64,000 nt of DNA from Rhodocyclaceae bacterium (GTDB taxonomy: Bacteria; Pseudomonadota; Gammaproteobacteria; Burkholderiales; Ga0077523), in the NCBI GenBank assembly GCA_020248405.1, contig JADCHQ010000014.1:1-64000 (forward strand), given 5' to 3'. The position numbers and the translations under genes were made by a program. The notes below the pieces were generated by a model. That model was not told the origin of the DNA. It searched no databases and saw nothing but the letters and a program-made list of their open reading frames with translations. Shown piece by piece: positions 52,577 through 61,464 of this stretch. Each line of letters opens with the position of its first letter. The first letter of the stretch is position 1.

Positions 52577-53526
52577 GTGGCACGGGCGGCCGCGTCATTG
52601 AAGTGGCGGCCGCAGTTGTCGAACGCCCGGACGGCTGTTTCCTGCTTGCCCAGCGGCCTGCTGGCAAGGTGTACGCCGGTTGGTGGGAGTTTCCCGGCGG
52701 CAAAGTGGAAGCCGGCGAATCGGTGCAGCAGGCTTTGGCGCGCGAGTTGCACGAGGAATTGGGCCTTGTGGTGGAGCGTTCCTGGCCCTGGATTACGCGC
52801 GAGCATCGGTACGAGCATGGGCACGTGAGGCTCCATTTTCACCGGGTGGATCGATGGCGAGGCGAGCCGCGTGGTCGCGAGGGTCAGCGCTTTTCGTGGC
52901 AGGCACGCGCTGATCGGCCAACAGTGGCCCCCTTGTTGCCAGCAAATGGACCAGTACTCTCCGCGCTTTCAGTCCCAGTCACCATGGGAGTCAGCGACGC
53001 CAGCGGGATGGGGGAGACTGCTTTCCTCGCAGCCCTCGACCGCGCGTTGGCGCAAGGCCTACGCATGGTGCAGTTCCGCGAAAAGACCATGCCGGCGATG
53101 GCAGCGCGTTCGCTTCTCGGGAAGGTGCAGGCGAGAGTCGATGCGGTCGGAGGACGGGTCGTCGTGAACGCCGACGGCACTGCCATTGCCCAAGGGGCAC
53201 AGGCAATCCACCTGCCGGACTGGCTGCTTGCCTCAATAGCAGGTCGGCCCGGTGCCGAGTTGGTGGGTGGGTCTTGCCACGATGCGGCGGGGCTCAGTCA
53301 CGCCCGGCGCCTTGCACTCGATTATGTGCTGCTTGGCCCCGTGCTGGCGACACCGTCCCACCCGGGCGCCCCGGCAATGGGCTGGTCGCGTTTTGCTGCA
53401 CTCGTGGCGGGAATGCCCATGCCCGTGTTTGCCATCGGTGGCCTCAGTCCGATGGACCTGGATGAGGCTCGCGCTGCCGGTGCCCACGGCGTGGCTGGCA
53501 TCAGAGGGTTCTGGTCCGGGCGCTGA
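52573..53526 (+). CDS. Nudix hydrolase (MutT-like) fused to a ThiE-like domain
   Basis: The 317-residue protein has an N-terminal Nudix domain (about 6-130) with the Nudix box GGKVEAGESVQQALARELHE-ELG, as in MutT, which removes 8-oxo-dGTP. The C-terminal half (about 140-317) has a thiamine-phosphate-synthase fold: MVQFREKTM, DYVLLGPVLATPSHPG, FAIGGLSPMD. However, the ThiE motif containing NDR is replaced by VVNADGTAIAQGAQAIHLP, so thiamine synthesis is doubtful. This fusion is recurrent in beta- and gammaproteobacteria. The GTG start overlaps the previous stop by four bases. Confidence 0.92.
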   Translation: MSGTGGRVIEVAAAVVERPDGCFLLAQRPAGKVYAGWWEFPGGKVEAGESVQQALARELHEELGLVVERSWPWITREHRYEHGHVRLHFHRVDRWRGEPRGREGQRFSWQARADRPTVAPLLPANGPVLSALSVPVTMGVSDASGMGETAFLAALDRALAQGLRMVQFREKTMPAMAARSLLGKVQARVDAVGGRVVVNADGTAIAQGAQAIHLPDWLLASIAGRPGAELVGGSCHDAAGLSHARRLALDYVLLGPVLATPSHPGAPAMGWSRFAALVAGMPMPVFAIGGLSPMDLDEARAAGAHGVAGIRGFWSGR

Positions 53527-53540
53527 TTTCTTGCCCCCTC

Positions 53541-53735
53541 TCAGTTGCGCTCGCCCGTTATCCCCTCGTCGCGCTCCTGCACAGGAATCCGGTATGTTTC
53601 CGAGGCCCAGGCACCAAGGTCGACAGTCTTGCAGCGCTCTGAACAAAAGGGGCGCCACGGGTTTGCAGGAGACCACAGTGCGGTCTTCCCGCAGCAGGGA
53701 CACGGAACGAGGCGGCCTGAGCTTTCCGTACCCAT
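53541..53735 (-). CDS. yacG: DNA gyrase inhibitor YacG
   Basis: A 64-residue zinc protein with four cysteines in VPCPCCGK and FCSERCK, and [17 protein letters not shown] as the family signature. YacG binds GyrB and inhibits gyrase. The ATG overlaps the zapD stop (TGATG). It ends the long minus-strand run that starts beyond pilB and converges with the Nudix gene after 14 bases. Confidence 0.95.
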   Translation of the reverse strand: MGTESSGRLVPCPCCGKTALWSPANPWRPFCSERCKTVDLGAWASETYRIPVQERDEGITGERN

Positions 53736-54493
53736 CAGGCGACGTTGCAAAACACAAGTTCGAAATTCACGTCCTGGTCGAAGGTCTTGCCCCGCTCGCT
53801 GCCCTGCGCGTGAGTGAAGCGAACATTCAGGGCGTACTTGTTGGCGCTGACTTCCGGCACGCAGGGCAAATCCTCTGGCACCAGCACGCGAAGCATGGGC
53901 GCGAGCTTGCCGCCCATCATCTGCTGGAACACCCCGCACGAAGCATGGCAGGAGGTTCTTTTGCCGCTGTCGCGCAAAAAACGCAGCACGATCCGCAAGC
54001 CTTCGCGGAGGGGAGAAAAGTGGCCAAGCCACTTCTGAAGTTCTTCCCGCCGGGTGGCTGGGTCGAGGTGCAGCCAGTAGTGATACGAGGGCAGGTCGAA
54101 CTCGCAGACGCCGCCAGGGATTGCCGTGCGCTGGCGGATGGCCATGAGCCAATCGTTTTCGCGCAGTTCCTGCCCGGTCTTGCCCGAAGCCTGGTAAAGA
54201 CTCCCATTAGCTTGATCGATTTCGCCGAGGACCCGATCGAGCGCCTCCGTGGAAACGGCGGGGCTCTTGCGTAGCGATTCGAGATGCTGGCGCTGGCGCT
54301 CAAGCTCTTGCATGAGTTCGGACTTCAGGTCAGCGCGGCTTGCCACATCAAGAATTTCGAAAAGGGCCATGATGGCGGCGTGGTGAGGCCGAGGGTCCTC
54401 GCTCGCCATGAAATATTCCGCCTTGTCGTGCAGGTCCTCCAGGCGCAGCAACGTGCGAACGCGCTCGTTAAGGGGGAACTCGTAGCTGATCAC
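53735..54493 (-). CDS. zapD: Cell division protein ZapD
   Basis: The 252-residue protein begins with a GTG as [21 protein letters not shown], the family start. It continues with an alpha-helical N-terminal part and a beta-rich C-terminal part ([40 protein letters not shown]). ZapD binds the FtsZ C-terminal peptide and bundles filaments at the Z-ring. It lies between coaE and yacG, as in E. coli, where coaE-zapD-yacG also follow pilus genes. Confidence 0.95.
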   Translation of the reverse strand: MISYEFPLNERVRTLLRLEDLHDKAEYFMASEDPRPHHAAIMALFEILDVASRADLKSELMQELERQRQHLESLRKSPAVSTEALDRVLGEIDQANGSLYQASGKTGQELRENDWLMAIRQRTAIPGGVCEFDLPSYHYWLHLDPATRREELQKWLGHFSPLREGLRIVLRFLRDSGKRTSCHASCGVFQQMMGGKLAPMLRVLVPEDLPCVPEVSANKYALNVRFTHAQGSERGKTFDQDVNFELVFCNVA

Positions 54494-54582
54494 GGTGCGC
54501 GGCCCGGAAACTGGCGATAATCGTACGAAGTATCGGCTAAACCCTGCTGGAGGGCAAACGCCCCAGGACAAGGCACGAAAGC

Positions 54583-55209
54583 CTACACCGGCATCGCATG
54601 GGCTGCAGCCAAGTAGCGGGCATGCAGTGCCGCAACGGCGGAGTCGAGCCGTGAAAGGGGGCCGTCGTTCAAGATCACATCGTCTGCCACCGCCAGTCGC
54701 TCTGCACGGCTGGCCTGAACGGCGAGAATCCGGTGAATTGCTTCGGGGCTAAGGCCGCTGCGCGCCATCACGCGAGTCACCTGGGTCGCTGGTTCGCAGT
54801 CAACCACCAGGATCCGGTCGAACCGCCCTCGAAGGTCGCCGCTCTCCACGAGCAGTGGGATCACCATCACCACGTAGGGGGCCCGGCTGGCTGCCCGCCG
54901 TGCGTCCGCTTCTGTCCGTATCATCGGGTGAAGAATGCTTTCCAGGCGACGGCGCTCGTTTGGATGGGCAAACACATGATTGCGCATTCGGGCGCGGTCG
55001 AGACTGCCGTCAGCGGTCCGGAACCCTGCCCCGAATGCGGTCGTTATGGAGTTCATGGCGGCACCGCCGGGGCCGGTGAGACCATGGGCAATGGCATCGG
55101 TGTCCACCACCTCCGCACCCAGCGCCGCGAAACGCTCTGCCACAGCGCTCTTGCCGGAGCCGATTCCGCCCGTGAGTGCTACCGTAAAGGTGTGGCGATC
55201 AGCGGCCAA
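54583..55209 (-). CDS. coaE: Dephospho-CoA kinase
   Basis: Last step of CoA synthesis: phosphorylates dephospho-CoA. The 208-residue protein has the P-loop LTGGIGSGKSAVAERF, VVDTDAIAHGL, HPMIRTEADARR and the LID-type VARSGLS region. A TTG at 55209 is used as the start, giving a normal length; a GTG at 55260 would add 17 residues. Either way the start lies inside the upstream pilD-like gene (31-base overlap with TTG), implying coupling. Confidence 0.9.
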   Translation of the reverse strand: MAADRHTFTVALTGGIGSGKSAVAERFAALGAEVVDTDAIAHGLTGPGGAAMNSITTAFGAGFRTADGSLDRARMRNHVFAHPNERRRLESILHPMIRTEADARRAASRAPYVVMVIPLLVESGDLRGRFDRILVVDCEPATQVTRVMARSGLSPEAIHRILAVQASRAERLAVADDVILNDGPLSRLDSAVAALHARYLAAAHAMPV

Positions 55210-56204
55210 TGGCTTGCGTCCAGCAGCCCTGCAAACAGCGGCAGGTATGTTCCCGAGCACATGAACAGGATGGCTGAGCCCGCCAGGAACGGGCCAAAAG
55301 CAATGGCGTACTTCGAGTCCCGCCCATGGCGCACCATGAGGATGATGCCCACGGCTGAACCGGCGAACGCCGCCACCACCACCACCTGCAGGAGATTACC
55401 TATTCCCACCCACGCGCCGATGGCAGCCAGCAGCTTGAAATCTCCATAGCCCATACCGTCGCGCAGGGTAAGAATCTTGTAGGCCCAGTTGAGCAGCCAC
55501 AGGCAGAGATAACCGAATGCCGCACCCAGCAGAGTGTCTGCGGACGTCAGGGGTCTTGGTGGAAGGCCTACCATGAGCCCTGGCGGCGCCACGAGCGCAA
55601 GCGGGGACACCAGCGCGGACACCAGACCGCAGTTCACCACCAGACCCGCCCAAAGAAGCGGGAGGGTGAGATCGTCTGGCAGGTATTTGCTGTCCAGGTC
55701 CACGAGGGCGGCGACGCCCATGAAGTAAACCACCGCTGCCACCACCACAGCCTGGGAAGGCGAATAGTCAGCCAGGCCCAGTAACCAGCCGCACAGGGCC
55801 GCAAGCACACCAACCCACAGCAGGCGTGTGCGGGTCACCTGGGGTACCAGGGACACAATCTCACCGGCCGCGCGCAGCACTGGGACAGTGTTGATCCGAG
55901 ACGGCGCCGGCTCGGCTCTGGTGGGCAGGGGTTTCTGACGCGAAAGCTCTACTAGGGCGGGAAGCCAGTCCGGGTCTTGCCGGCCGAGTTCGCGAGTCCA
56001 GCGCACCAGTTCCGCCGTGTCCTCGGCGCTAGTTCGCTCGATCGGGACCGAGGTCTCGCCCGCCGCCGGGAGAGGGGGGACGAAGTAGTCACGCATGGAG
56101 GCCAGCCATTCGGTGGCAGTGGCGCGCAGTTTCCAGTGAGCGGTGAGTGCAAGCAGAAGGCCCAGTGGGAAGGCGGCAATGGCGCAGGCGATGGCAATGG
56201 TCAT
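55179..56204 (-). CDS. Prepilin peptidase-only PilD paralogue (aspartic peptidase domain, no cysteine domain)
   Basis: The 341-residue membrane protein has a complete A24 prepilin peptidase core: first catalytic Asp169 in VDLDSKYLPDD and second Asp255 in GMGYGDFK. It then continues to AFGPFLAGSAILF like PilD. In place of the N-terminal four-cysteine methyltransferase domain it has one membrane segment and a soluble, cysteine-free stretch (about 25-125) that I do not recognise. It should cleave type IV prepilin leaders but not methylate them. ATG at 56204 follows GAGGA overlapping the previous stop, 12 bases after it. It is the partner of the gene at 56217-57053. Confidence 0.88.
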   Translation of the reverse strand: MTIAIACAIAAFPLGLLLALTAHWKLRATATEWLASMRDYFVPPLPAAGETSVPIERTSAEDTAELVRWTRELGRQDPDWLPALVELSRQKPLPTRAEPAPSRINTVPVLRAAGEIVSLVPQVTRTRLLWVGVLAALCGWLLGLADYSPSQAVVVAAVVYFMGVAALVDLDSKYLPDDLTLPLLWAGLVVNCGLVSALVSPLALVAPPGLMVGLPPRPLTSADTLLGAAFGYLCLWLLNWAYKILTLRDGMGYGDFKLLAAIGAWVGIGNLLQVVVVAAFAGSAVGIILMVRHGRDSKYAIAFGPFLAGSAILFMCSGTYLPLFAGLLDASHWPLIATPLR

Positions 56205-56216
56205 GGCGGTAAATCC

Positions 56217-57053
56217 TCAGCCGGCGGCCGGTAACGCCGCAGGCCAGTGCCACGCTAGCAGCGACAGGCTGGCGATGGCGAAGCAAAGTCCCACAGGCAG
56301 AGGCCCGCGGCGCAGAAGCAGACGGCCCGTGAGCACCAGTATCGCCCAAAAAGCAAGGAGCCACGGCAGGGGCGCCAATCCGAAGAACGCCCCTGCGGCT
56401 GAACCGAGCAACGGGCTGCCTCTCCCCAGCAAGTCGTACCCGGCACTGCGCGCCGCGAGCCATCGAATGGTTGCCAGAATCACCCAGCCAGCCATGGCCC
56501 CGAGTATCGCTTGGCCCGGGTGCACGAAGCACCCCCCAAGGTTGAAGGCCAACCCGGCCAACACCAGCGGCAATGTAATGGCATCGGGCAACTGGCCGGT
56601 GTCGAACTGAATGAAGGCAAGCGAAACGACCGCCCAAGTGAAAATCAGCGCCGCGGCCAGCGCGAGGCCCCATCCAAACTGCCACGCCATTACCCCGCTC
56701 AGCATGCCGGTGAGGGCCTCCACGGCGGGATACCGCGCGGAGATGGGGGCCCTGCAGCCTCGGCAACGTCCACGGAGCATCAGCCAGCTCAAGACTGGTA
56801 CGTTCTCAAGCGCGGTGATGGAGCGCCCACATTGCGGGCAGGCCGAGCGAGGCACGGCAAGGTTGTAGGCGGGGCGCGGCGCCGGTATTTCGCCGCGCAG
56901 CCGCACCCGGCGGTCGGCTTCCCGCGCGGACATCATCCGAGGCAGGCGGTGGATCACCACGTTCAAGAAACTGCCGACCATCAGCCCTAGCAGTGCACAT
57001 ACGGCGGCGAGAGCCTCCGGGAACGCCCCGGGCATTTCAGCCATGACTCTCAT
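56217..57053 (-). CDS. PilD paralogue with intact cysteine/methyltransferase domain but dead peptidase site
   Basis: The 278-residue protein has full PilD length and membrane layout. The N-terminal part is canonical: GLMVGSFLNVVIHRLPRM, then cysteines 72, 75, 97 and 100 in ACPQCGRS and GRCRGCRAP, and ISARYPAVEALTG. These four cysteines are required for methyltransferase function in PilD. In the peptidase part, the first catalytic Asp is Gln149 (FIQFDTGQLPD) and the GxGD Asp is Ser213 (GRGSPLLG). Both catalytic positions are lost, so cleavage is unlikely. Starts at 57053, 57044 or 57035 are possible; with 57053 the cysteine numbers agree with those I recall for Pseudomonas PilD. Confidence 0.88.
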   Translation of the reverse strand: MRVMAEMPGAFPEALAAVCALLGLMVGSFLNVVIHRLPRMMSAREADRRVRLRGEIPAPRPAYNLAVPRSACPQCGRSITALENVPVLSWLMLRGRCRGCRAPISARYPAVEALTGMLSGVMAWQFGWGLALAAALIFTWAVVSLAFIQFDTGQLPDAITLPLVLAGLAFNLGGCFVHPGQAILGAMAGWVILATIRWLAARSAGYDLLGRGSPLLGSAAGAFFGLAPLPWLLAFWAILVLTGRLLLRRGPLPVGLCFAIASLSLLAWHWPAALPAAG

Positions 57054-57101
57054 CGCGGCGCAGCCCGCTCGGGGTACCCGCCACGGCACCAACCTCGCGG
57101 A

Positions 57102-58331
57102 TCAAACAGCCTGACCCATCTTGAAGATAGGAAGATACATAGCAATGATCATGCCGCCAATGAGGGTGCCAAGCACCACCATGATCATGGGTTCCATGAG
57201 GCTAGACAGCGCATCCACCGCATCGTCCACTTCGCGCTCGAAGAAATCCGCGACCTTGGAAAGCATCGAGTCGAGTGCGCCCGATTCTTCGCCGATAGCA
57301 ACCATCTGGATCACCATGTTGGGGAAAACCCCCGAGTTTTGCATTGCCGCGGTGAGACTGCTTCCCGTGGACACCTCGCCTTGAATCTTCTTCGTGGCTT
57401 CGAAGTACACGTAGTTTCCAGCGGCGCCGCCCACCGACTCGAGCGCTTCCACCAGCGGTACGCCGGCGGCGAACATGGTGGACAGGGTCCGTGTCCAGCG
57501 GGCCACGGTAGCCTTGCGGATCAGTTCTCCGAACACGGGAACGCGCAAGAACGCCCTGTCCATGAAGGCCTGCATCGCCTTCGATCGTTTCCAGGTGTAA
57601 AAGAAAAACCACCCGCCAAAGCCAAGCGTGCCGAAGATCGCCCACCAGTAAGTCACGAAAATGTCCGACACATTCATCACGAAGATCGTTGGCGCCGGCA
57701 GGTTGGCTCCAAAACTAGAGAACAATTCCTTGAAGGCAGGAATCACGAAAATCATGATCACCGCCGTGATGATGAACGCCACCACCACGATCGATATTGG
57801 GTAGAACAACGCCGACTTGATCTTACCCTTGATGGCAAGGATCTTCTCCTTATAGCTGGCGAGGCGATCCAGGAGGCTGTCGAGAATGCCCGCTTGCTCG
57901 CCAGCCTGCACCAAATTGCAAAAAAGATTATCGAAGTAAAGGGGATACTTTCGAAACGCCGCCGTAAGAGAGTTACCCGTCTCCACGTCGGTCTTGATGT
58001 CCATCAATAGCTTGGCGACCGCCGGGTTGGAGTGGCCTTTGCCCACGATATCGAAGGCCTGGAGCAATGGCACCCCCGACTTCATCATGGTTGCGAGTTG
58101 GCGAGTGAACAAGGTGATGTCCTTATCCCGGATCTTCCCCATCCCGCCGGACTTCGCCTTCTTGATCTTGACGACCTGAATGCCCTGCCGTCGCAGCGTG
58201 GACCGTATCACTGCCTCGCTGACGCCGCGTGTATCGCCCCGGACCGTCTTGCCCTGACGGTCGCGCCCTTCCCATGCCCAGATGTACTCCTTGGCCTTGT
58301 CGGCTCCGGATGTGGCGATTGCGGTGGCCAT
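57102..58331 (-). CDS. pilC: Type IV pilus inner-membrane platform protein PilC
   Basis: The 409-residue protein has two T2SF domains (about 75-200 and 280-400) with three or four membrane segments. Motifs include FTRQLATMMKSGVPLLQAF, LVQAGEQAGILD, and the repeated LSTMFAAGVPLVEALESVGG and VAIGEESGALDSML. PilC links the assembly ATPase to the growing pilus. AGGAGA precedes the ATG. It follows pilB by 41 bases. Confidence 0.97.
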   Translation of the reverse strand: MATAIATSGADKAKEYIWAWEGRDRQGKTVRGDTRGVSEAVIRSTLRRQGIQVVKIKKAKSGGMGKIRDKDITLFTRQLATMMKSGVPLLQAFDIVGKGHSNPAVAKLLMDIKTDVETGNSLTAAFRKYPLYFDNLFCNLVQAGEQAGILDSLLDRLASYKEKILAIKGKIKSALFYPISIVVVAFIITAVIMIFVIPAFKELFSSFGANLPAPTIFVMNVSDIFVTYWWAIFGTLGFGGWFFFYTWKRSKAMQAFMDRAFLRVPVFGELIRKATVARWTRTLSTMFAAGVPLVEALESVGGAAGNYVYFEATKKIQGEVSTGSSLTAAMQNSGVFPNMVIQMVAIGEESGALDSMLSKVADFFEREVDDAVDALSSLMEPMIMVVLGTLIGGMIIAMYLPIFKMGQAV

Positions 58332-58372
58332 GCTATCTCCTAAAGCGGCGGGTCCCGATACTCAGCGTCCGC

Positions 58373-60112
58373 TCATGCGTTGGTCACGGATTCAACCTCT
58401 TCAAGGGAGGTGACTCCCTGGCGTACCTTGAGCAGACCTGATTGGCGCAGGTCACGAACGCCTTCCCGGCGCGCCTGTTCGGCAATGTCCAGAGCATCGC
58501 CGCCTTTGATGATGATCCGGTTGATGGCTTCGGAGATCGGCATGACTTGATAAATACCGACCCGGCCCTTGTAGCCAGAATTGTTGCACAGCTCGCAACC
58601 TCCGGGGGAGAAGGGTGACCACTCGCTCTCGAGCTCTTCGGGCTGGAACCCCGCCCTCAGCAGCACTTCGGGAGGCAGATCCGCCGGCCGCTTGCAGGCA
58701 CACAGCTTACGCGCCAGTCGTTGCGCCGTGATCAGGTGCACGCTCGAGGCGATGTTGAAGGGCGCCACGCCCATGTTGAGCAGCCGGGTTAGGGTGGTGG
58801 GCGCATCGTTGGTGTGCAGGGTGGAGAGCACGAGATGGCCGGTCTGCGCAGCCTTCACTGCGATCTCGGCTGTTTCCAGATCGCGTATCTCACCCACCAT
58901 GATGATGTCCGGATCCTGGCGCAGGAAAGAGCGCAACGTGGCGGCGAAGGTCAGTCCAGCCTTGTCGTTGACGTTGACCTGGTTGATTCCGGGCAGGTTG
59001 ATTTCTGCCGGGTCCTCAGCCGTGGAGATGTTGATGCCAGGCTTGTTCAGAAGATTAAGGCAGGTGTAGAGAGACACCGTCTTGCCGGATCCGGTGGGGC
59101 CTGTCACCAGAACCATTCCGTATGGGCGGCCAATGGCGTGAAGCAGCGCCTGTTTTTGCTCGGGCTCGTATCCCAGTGCGTCGACACCCAGTGTCGCGCT
59201 GGAGGGGTCGAGGATACGCATGACGATTTTCTCGCCGTGCAGCGTTGGCAGGGTCGACACACGAAAATCGATAGCGCGATTCTTGGAGAGGGTCAGCTTC
59301 ATGCGGCCATCCTGCGGCACCCGCTTCTCCGAAATATCAAGCCGGGAGATAACCTTTATCCGCGACGCGATCTTTTCCTTGATGGCGATCGGCGGCTGGG
59401 CGATCTCGTGAAGCACGCCGTCCGTGCGAAAGCGCACGCGGTAGAACTTCTCGTAGGGCTCGAAGTGGATATCCGAGGCGCCGCCATTGATGGCATCGAG
59501 GAGTATCTTCTGGATGTACTTGACCACGGGCGCGTCGTCGATCTCCTGGGCCGGCGGCGCCTCGGCTTCGGCGTCTGCCATCGGTTCCACGAGCGCGTCG
59601 TCGTCCAGACCCTCGCCCATTAGACTGATCAGCGATGTGTCGGTGGCCTTTAGAACAGCCTGGATGAAGGAGCCGAGCTTGCCGTCTTCCACCACCACGG
59701 GATCCACTTGCAGACCGGTTTGAAACTTGATCTCGTCGTACGTTGTGCGGTTGGTGGGGTCCGAAAAGGCAACGGACAGACGGTTGCCCCTTTGCCACAG
59801 CGGCAGTATCCGGCGCGAGACCATGAGCCTCTCGTCCACCAGCTTGGCTGGGAGCTGCTCCGTGTCGAGGCAGTTGAGGTCCAGAAGAGGCAAACCGAAG
59901 GTCTGGGAGGTAATCTCCGCGAGCTCGAGTTCGTTGATCTTCCGGCTCGCGAGCAGTTGTTCGGTAAAGCTCTTCCCCGCTGCATCGGCTTTCGACTGCA
60001 GCGCCTCCGCTTCGCGTTCCAACAGCTTGCCTCTTTGCACCAGAGCCCGAGCGAGGCCGGACAGGGTTGTCTTGACGCTCAGCATGGCAGCAGGAACGCG
60101 ATCCATCGGCAT
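58373..60112 (-). CDS. pilB: Type IV pilus assembly ATPase PilB
   Basis: Cytoplasmic hexameric ATPase powering pilus extension. The 579-residue protein has an N-terminal MshEN-like domain, Walker A TGPTGSGKT at about 338, STAEDPAEINLPG, Walker B-type DPDIIMVGEIRD, the His box GHLVLSTLHTNDAPTT, and a C-terminal tetracysteine zinc site in LCACKRP and GCELCNNSGYKGR. ATG at 60112 is chosen; ATG at 60106 or 60085 is possible. Confidence 0.97.
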   Translation of the reverse strand: MPMDRVPAAMLSVKTTLSGLARALVQRGKLLEREAEALQSKADAAGKSFTEQLLASRKINELELAEITSQTFGLPLLDLNCLDTEQLPAKLVDERLMVSRRILPLWQRGNRLSVAFSDPTNRTTYDEIKFQTGLQVDPVVVEDGKLGSFIQAVLKATDTSLISLMGEGLDDDALVEPMADAEAEAPPAQEIDDAPVVKYIQKILLDAINGGASDIHFEPYEKFYRVRFRTDGVLHEIAQPPIAIKEKIASRIKVISRLDISEKRVPQDGRMKLTLSKNRAIDFRVSTLPTLHGEKIVMRILDPSSATLGVDALGYEPEQKQALLHAIGRPYGMVLVTGPTGSGKTVSLYTCLNLLNKPGINISTAEDPAEINLPGINQVNVNDKAGLTFAATLRSFLRQDPDIIMVGEIRDLETAEIAVKAAQTGHLVLSTLHTNDAPTTLTRLLNMGVAPFNIASSVHLITAQRLARKLCACKRPADLPPEVLLRAGFQPEELESEWSPFSPGGCELCNNSGYKGRVGIYQVMPISEAINRIIIKGGDALDIAEQARREGVRDLRQSGLLKVRQGVTSLEEVESVTNA

Positions 60113-60167
60113 CCCGAGGCGCCCCCGGGCGCTTGGAAAACCCTGAATGGACCCCTTGGCTCGCGCG

Positions 60168-61451
60168 TCATGTTCCGTTCATGGATAGGAGCCGAACCGA
60201 TTTCACCACACGATCCTGCACCTGAAGAATTTCCAGGGCTTGCCCCGCGACCTTCATGCTCATGCCAGGTTCCGGAATATCCTCGAAATGCTCGAGGATG
60301 AGGCCATTTAGGGTCTTTGGACCATCCAGGGGGAAACGCGTGCCGAGTTTGCGGTTCAGGTCGCGCAACAGGCTGCCTCCTTCGGCAATCACCGACCCGT
60401 CTCCCTGCCGGCGCAGACTGCCTGAAATGGCCAGTGGCGAGTGAGTCGTGAATTCGCCGATGATCTCCTCGATGATGTCTTCGAGCGTCACAAGCCCCAG
60501 CAGTTCGCCGTACTCGTCCACCACCAGGCCGAGGCGTTCGTGACGCTCCTGAAAGTTCTGCAGCTGGGTCAGCAAAGGCGTGCCTTGCGGAATGAAGTAG
60601 GCATCACGCATCACCGAGCGTAGTCGTTCGGCGTCCAGCGCCTCTTCCTCGCCCAAGTTAAGAATCTTGCGCACATGGAGCACACCAGCGATATTCTCGA
60701 TAGAACCATCGTAAGCAGGAATCCGGGTGTGGTTCGATGTGGCGAGCTGGCGGCGAAGTTCCGCCGCCGGATTGCGCAAATCGAGGGCGTCGATCTGATT
60801 GCGGGGCACCATGATGTCATCGACCGTGACAGATTCGAGGTCAACCAGGTTGAGCAGCATGTTCTGGTGCTTCTGCGGCAGGAAGTTCCCTCCCTCCAGA
60901 ACCAGGGTACGCAACTCCTCCAAGGTGAGTTTCTGGCTAGAGCCCGCTTGGGTTGCGTTGACGCGCAGAAGCCGAAGCAGAGCCACGGAAAAGAGGTTCA
61001 CGAACCATACGACCGGGTAGGCAAGCCTGAGCAATGGTGTGAGGATGTAGGCTGCGGGGTAGGCAATGCGCTCAGGATGGCTTGCGCCGATCACCTTGGG
61101 CGTGATTTCCGAGAACACCAGGATGAAGAAGGTTACCGCCAGCGTGGCCATGGATAGCGTGAACTCGGACTCCCCGAACAGCCGGAAGGTAATGTAAGTG
61201 ACCAGCGCTGCGGCAGCGGCGTTGACCAGGTTGTTGCCGAGAAGAACCACCCCCAGAAGACGATCTGGGCGAGCCAACAGCGCCGCCGCGAGCCGGGCGC
61301 CGCGATGTCCCACGCGTACAAGATGCTTGAGCCGGTAGCGGTTGATCGCCATCATGCTGGTCTCGGCAGTGGAGAAAAACGCCGAAACGACTAGCAGTAC
61401 AATCAATACGGCAATCAACTCGCCAGTGGAGATTTCGTTCAAGGCCCCCAA
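60168..61451 (-). CDS. CNNM/DUF21-CBS-CorC family membrane protein (YfjD-like)
   Basis: The 427-residue protein has an N-terminal DUF21 membrane domain (about 1-180, four hydrophobic segments, SAFFSTAETSMMAINRYRL), a pair of CBS domains (about 205-330; DIMVPRNQIDAL, GLVTLEDIIEEIIGE) and a C-terminal CorC_HlyC domain. Relatives are linked to magnesium or other cation transport. The gene order ffh / ypjD-like / this gene also occurs in E. coli (yfjD). The start appears to be TTG at 61451 or 61442, as no ATG fits the family N-terminus. Confidence 0.9.
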   Translation of the reverse strand: MGALNEISTGELIAVLIVLLVVSAFFSTAETSMMAINRYRLKHLVRVGHRGARLAAALLARPDRLLGVVLLGNNLVNAAAAALVTYITFRLFGESEFTLSMATLAVTFFILVFSEITPKVIGASHPERIAYPAAYILTPLLRLAYPVVWFVNLFSVALLRLLRVNATQAGSSQKLTLEELRTLVLEGGNFLPQKHQNMLLNLVDLESVTVDDIMVPRNQIDALDLRNPAAELRRQLATSNHTRIPAYDGSIENIAGVLHVRKILNLGEEEALDAERLRSVMRDAYFIPQGTPLLTQLQNFQERHERLGLVVDEYGELLGLVTLEDIIEEIIGEFTTHSPLAISGSLRRQGDGSVIAEGGSLLRDLNRKLGTRFPLDGPKTLNGLILEHFEDIPEPGMSMKVAGQALEILQVQDRVVKSVRLLSMNGT

Positions 61452-61464
61452 CGCCGACGATGAT

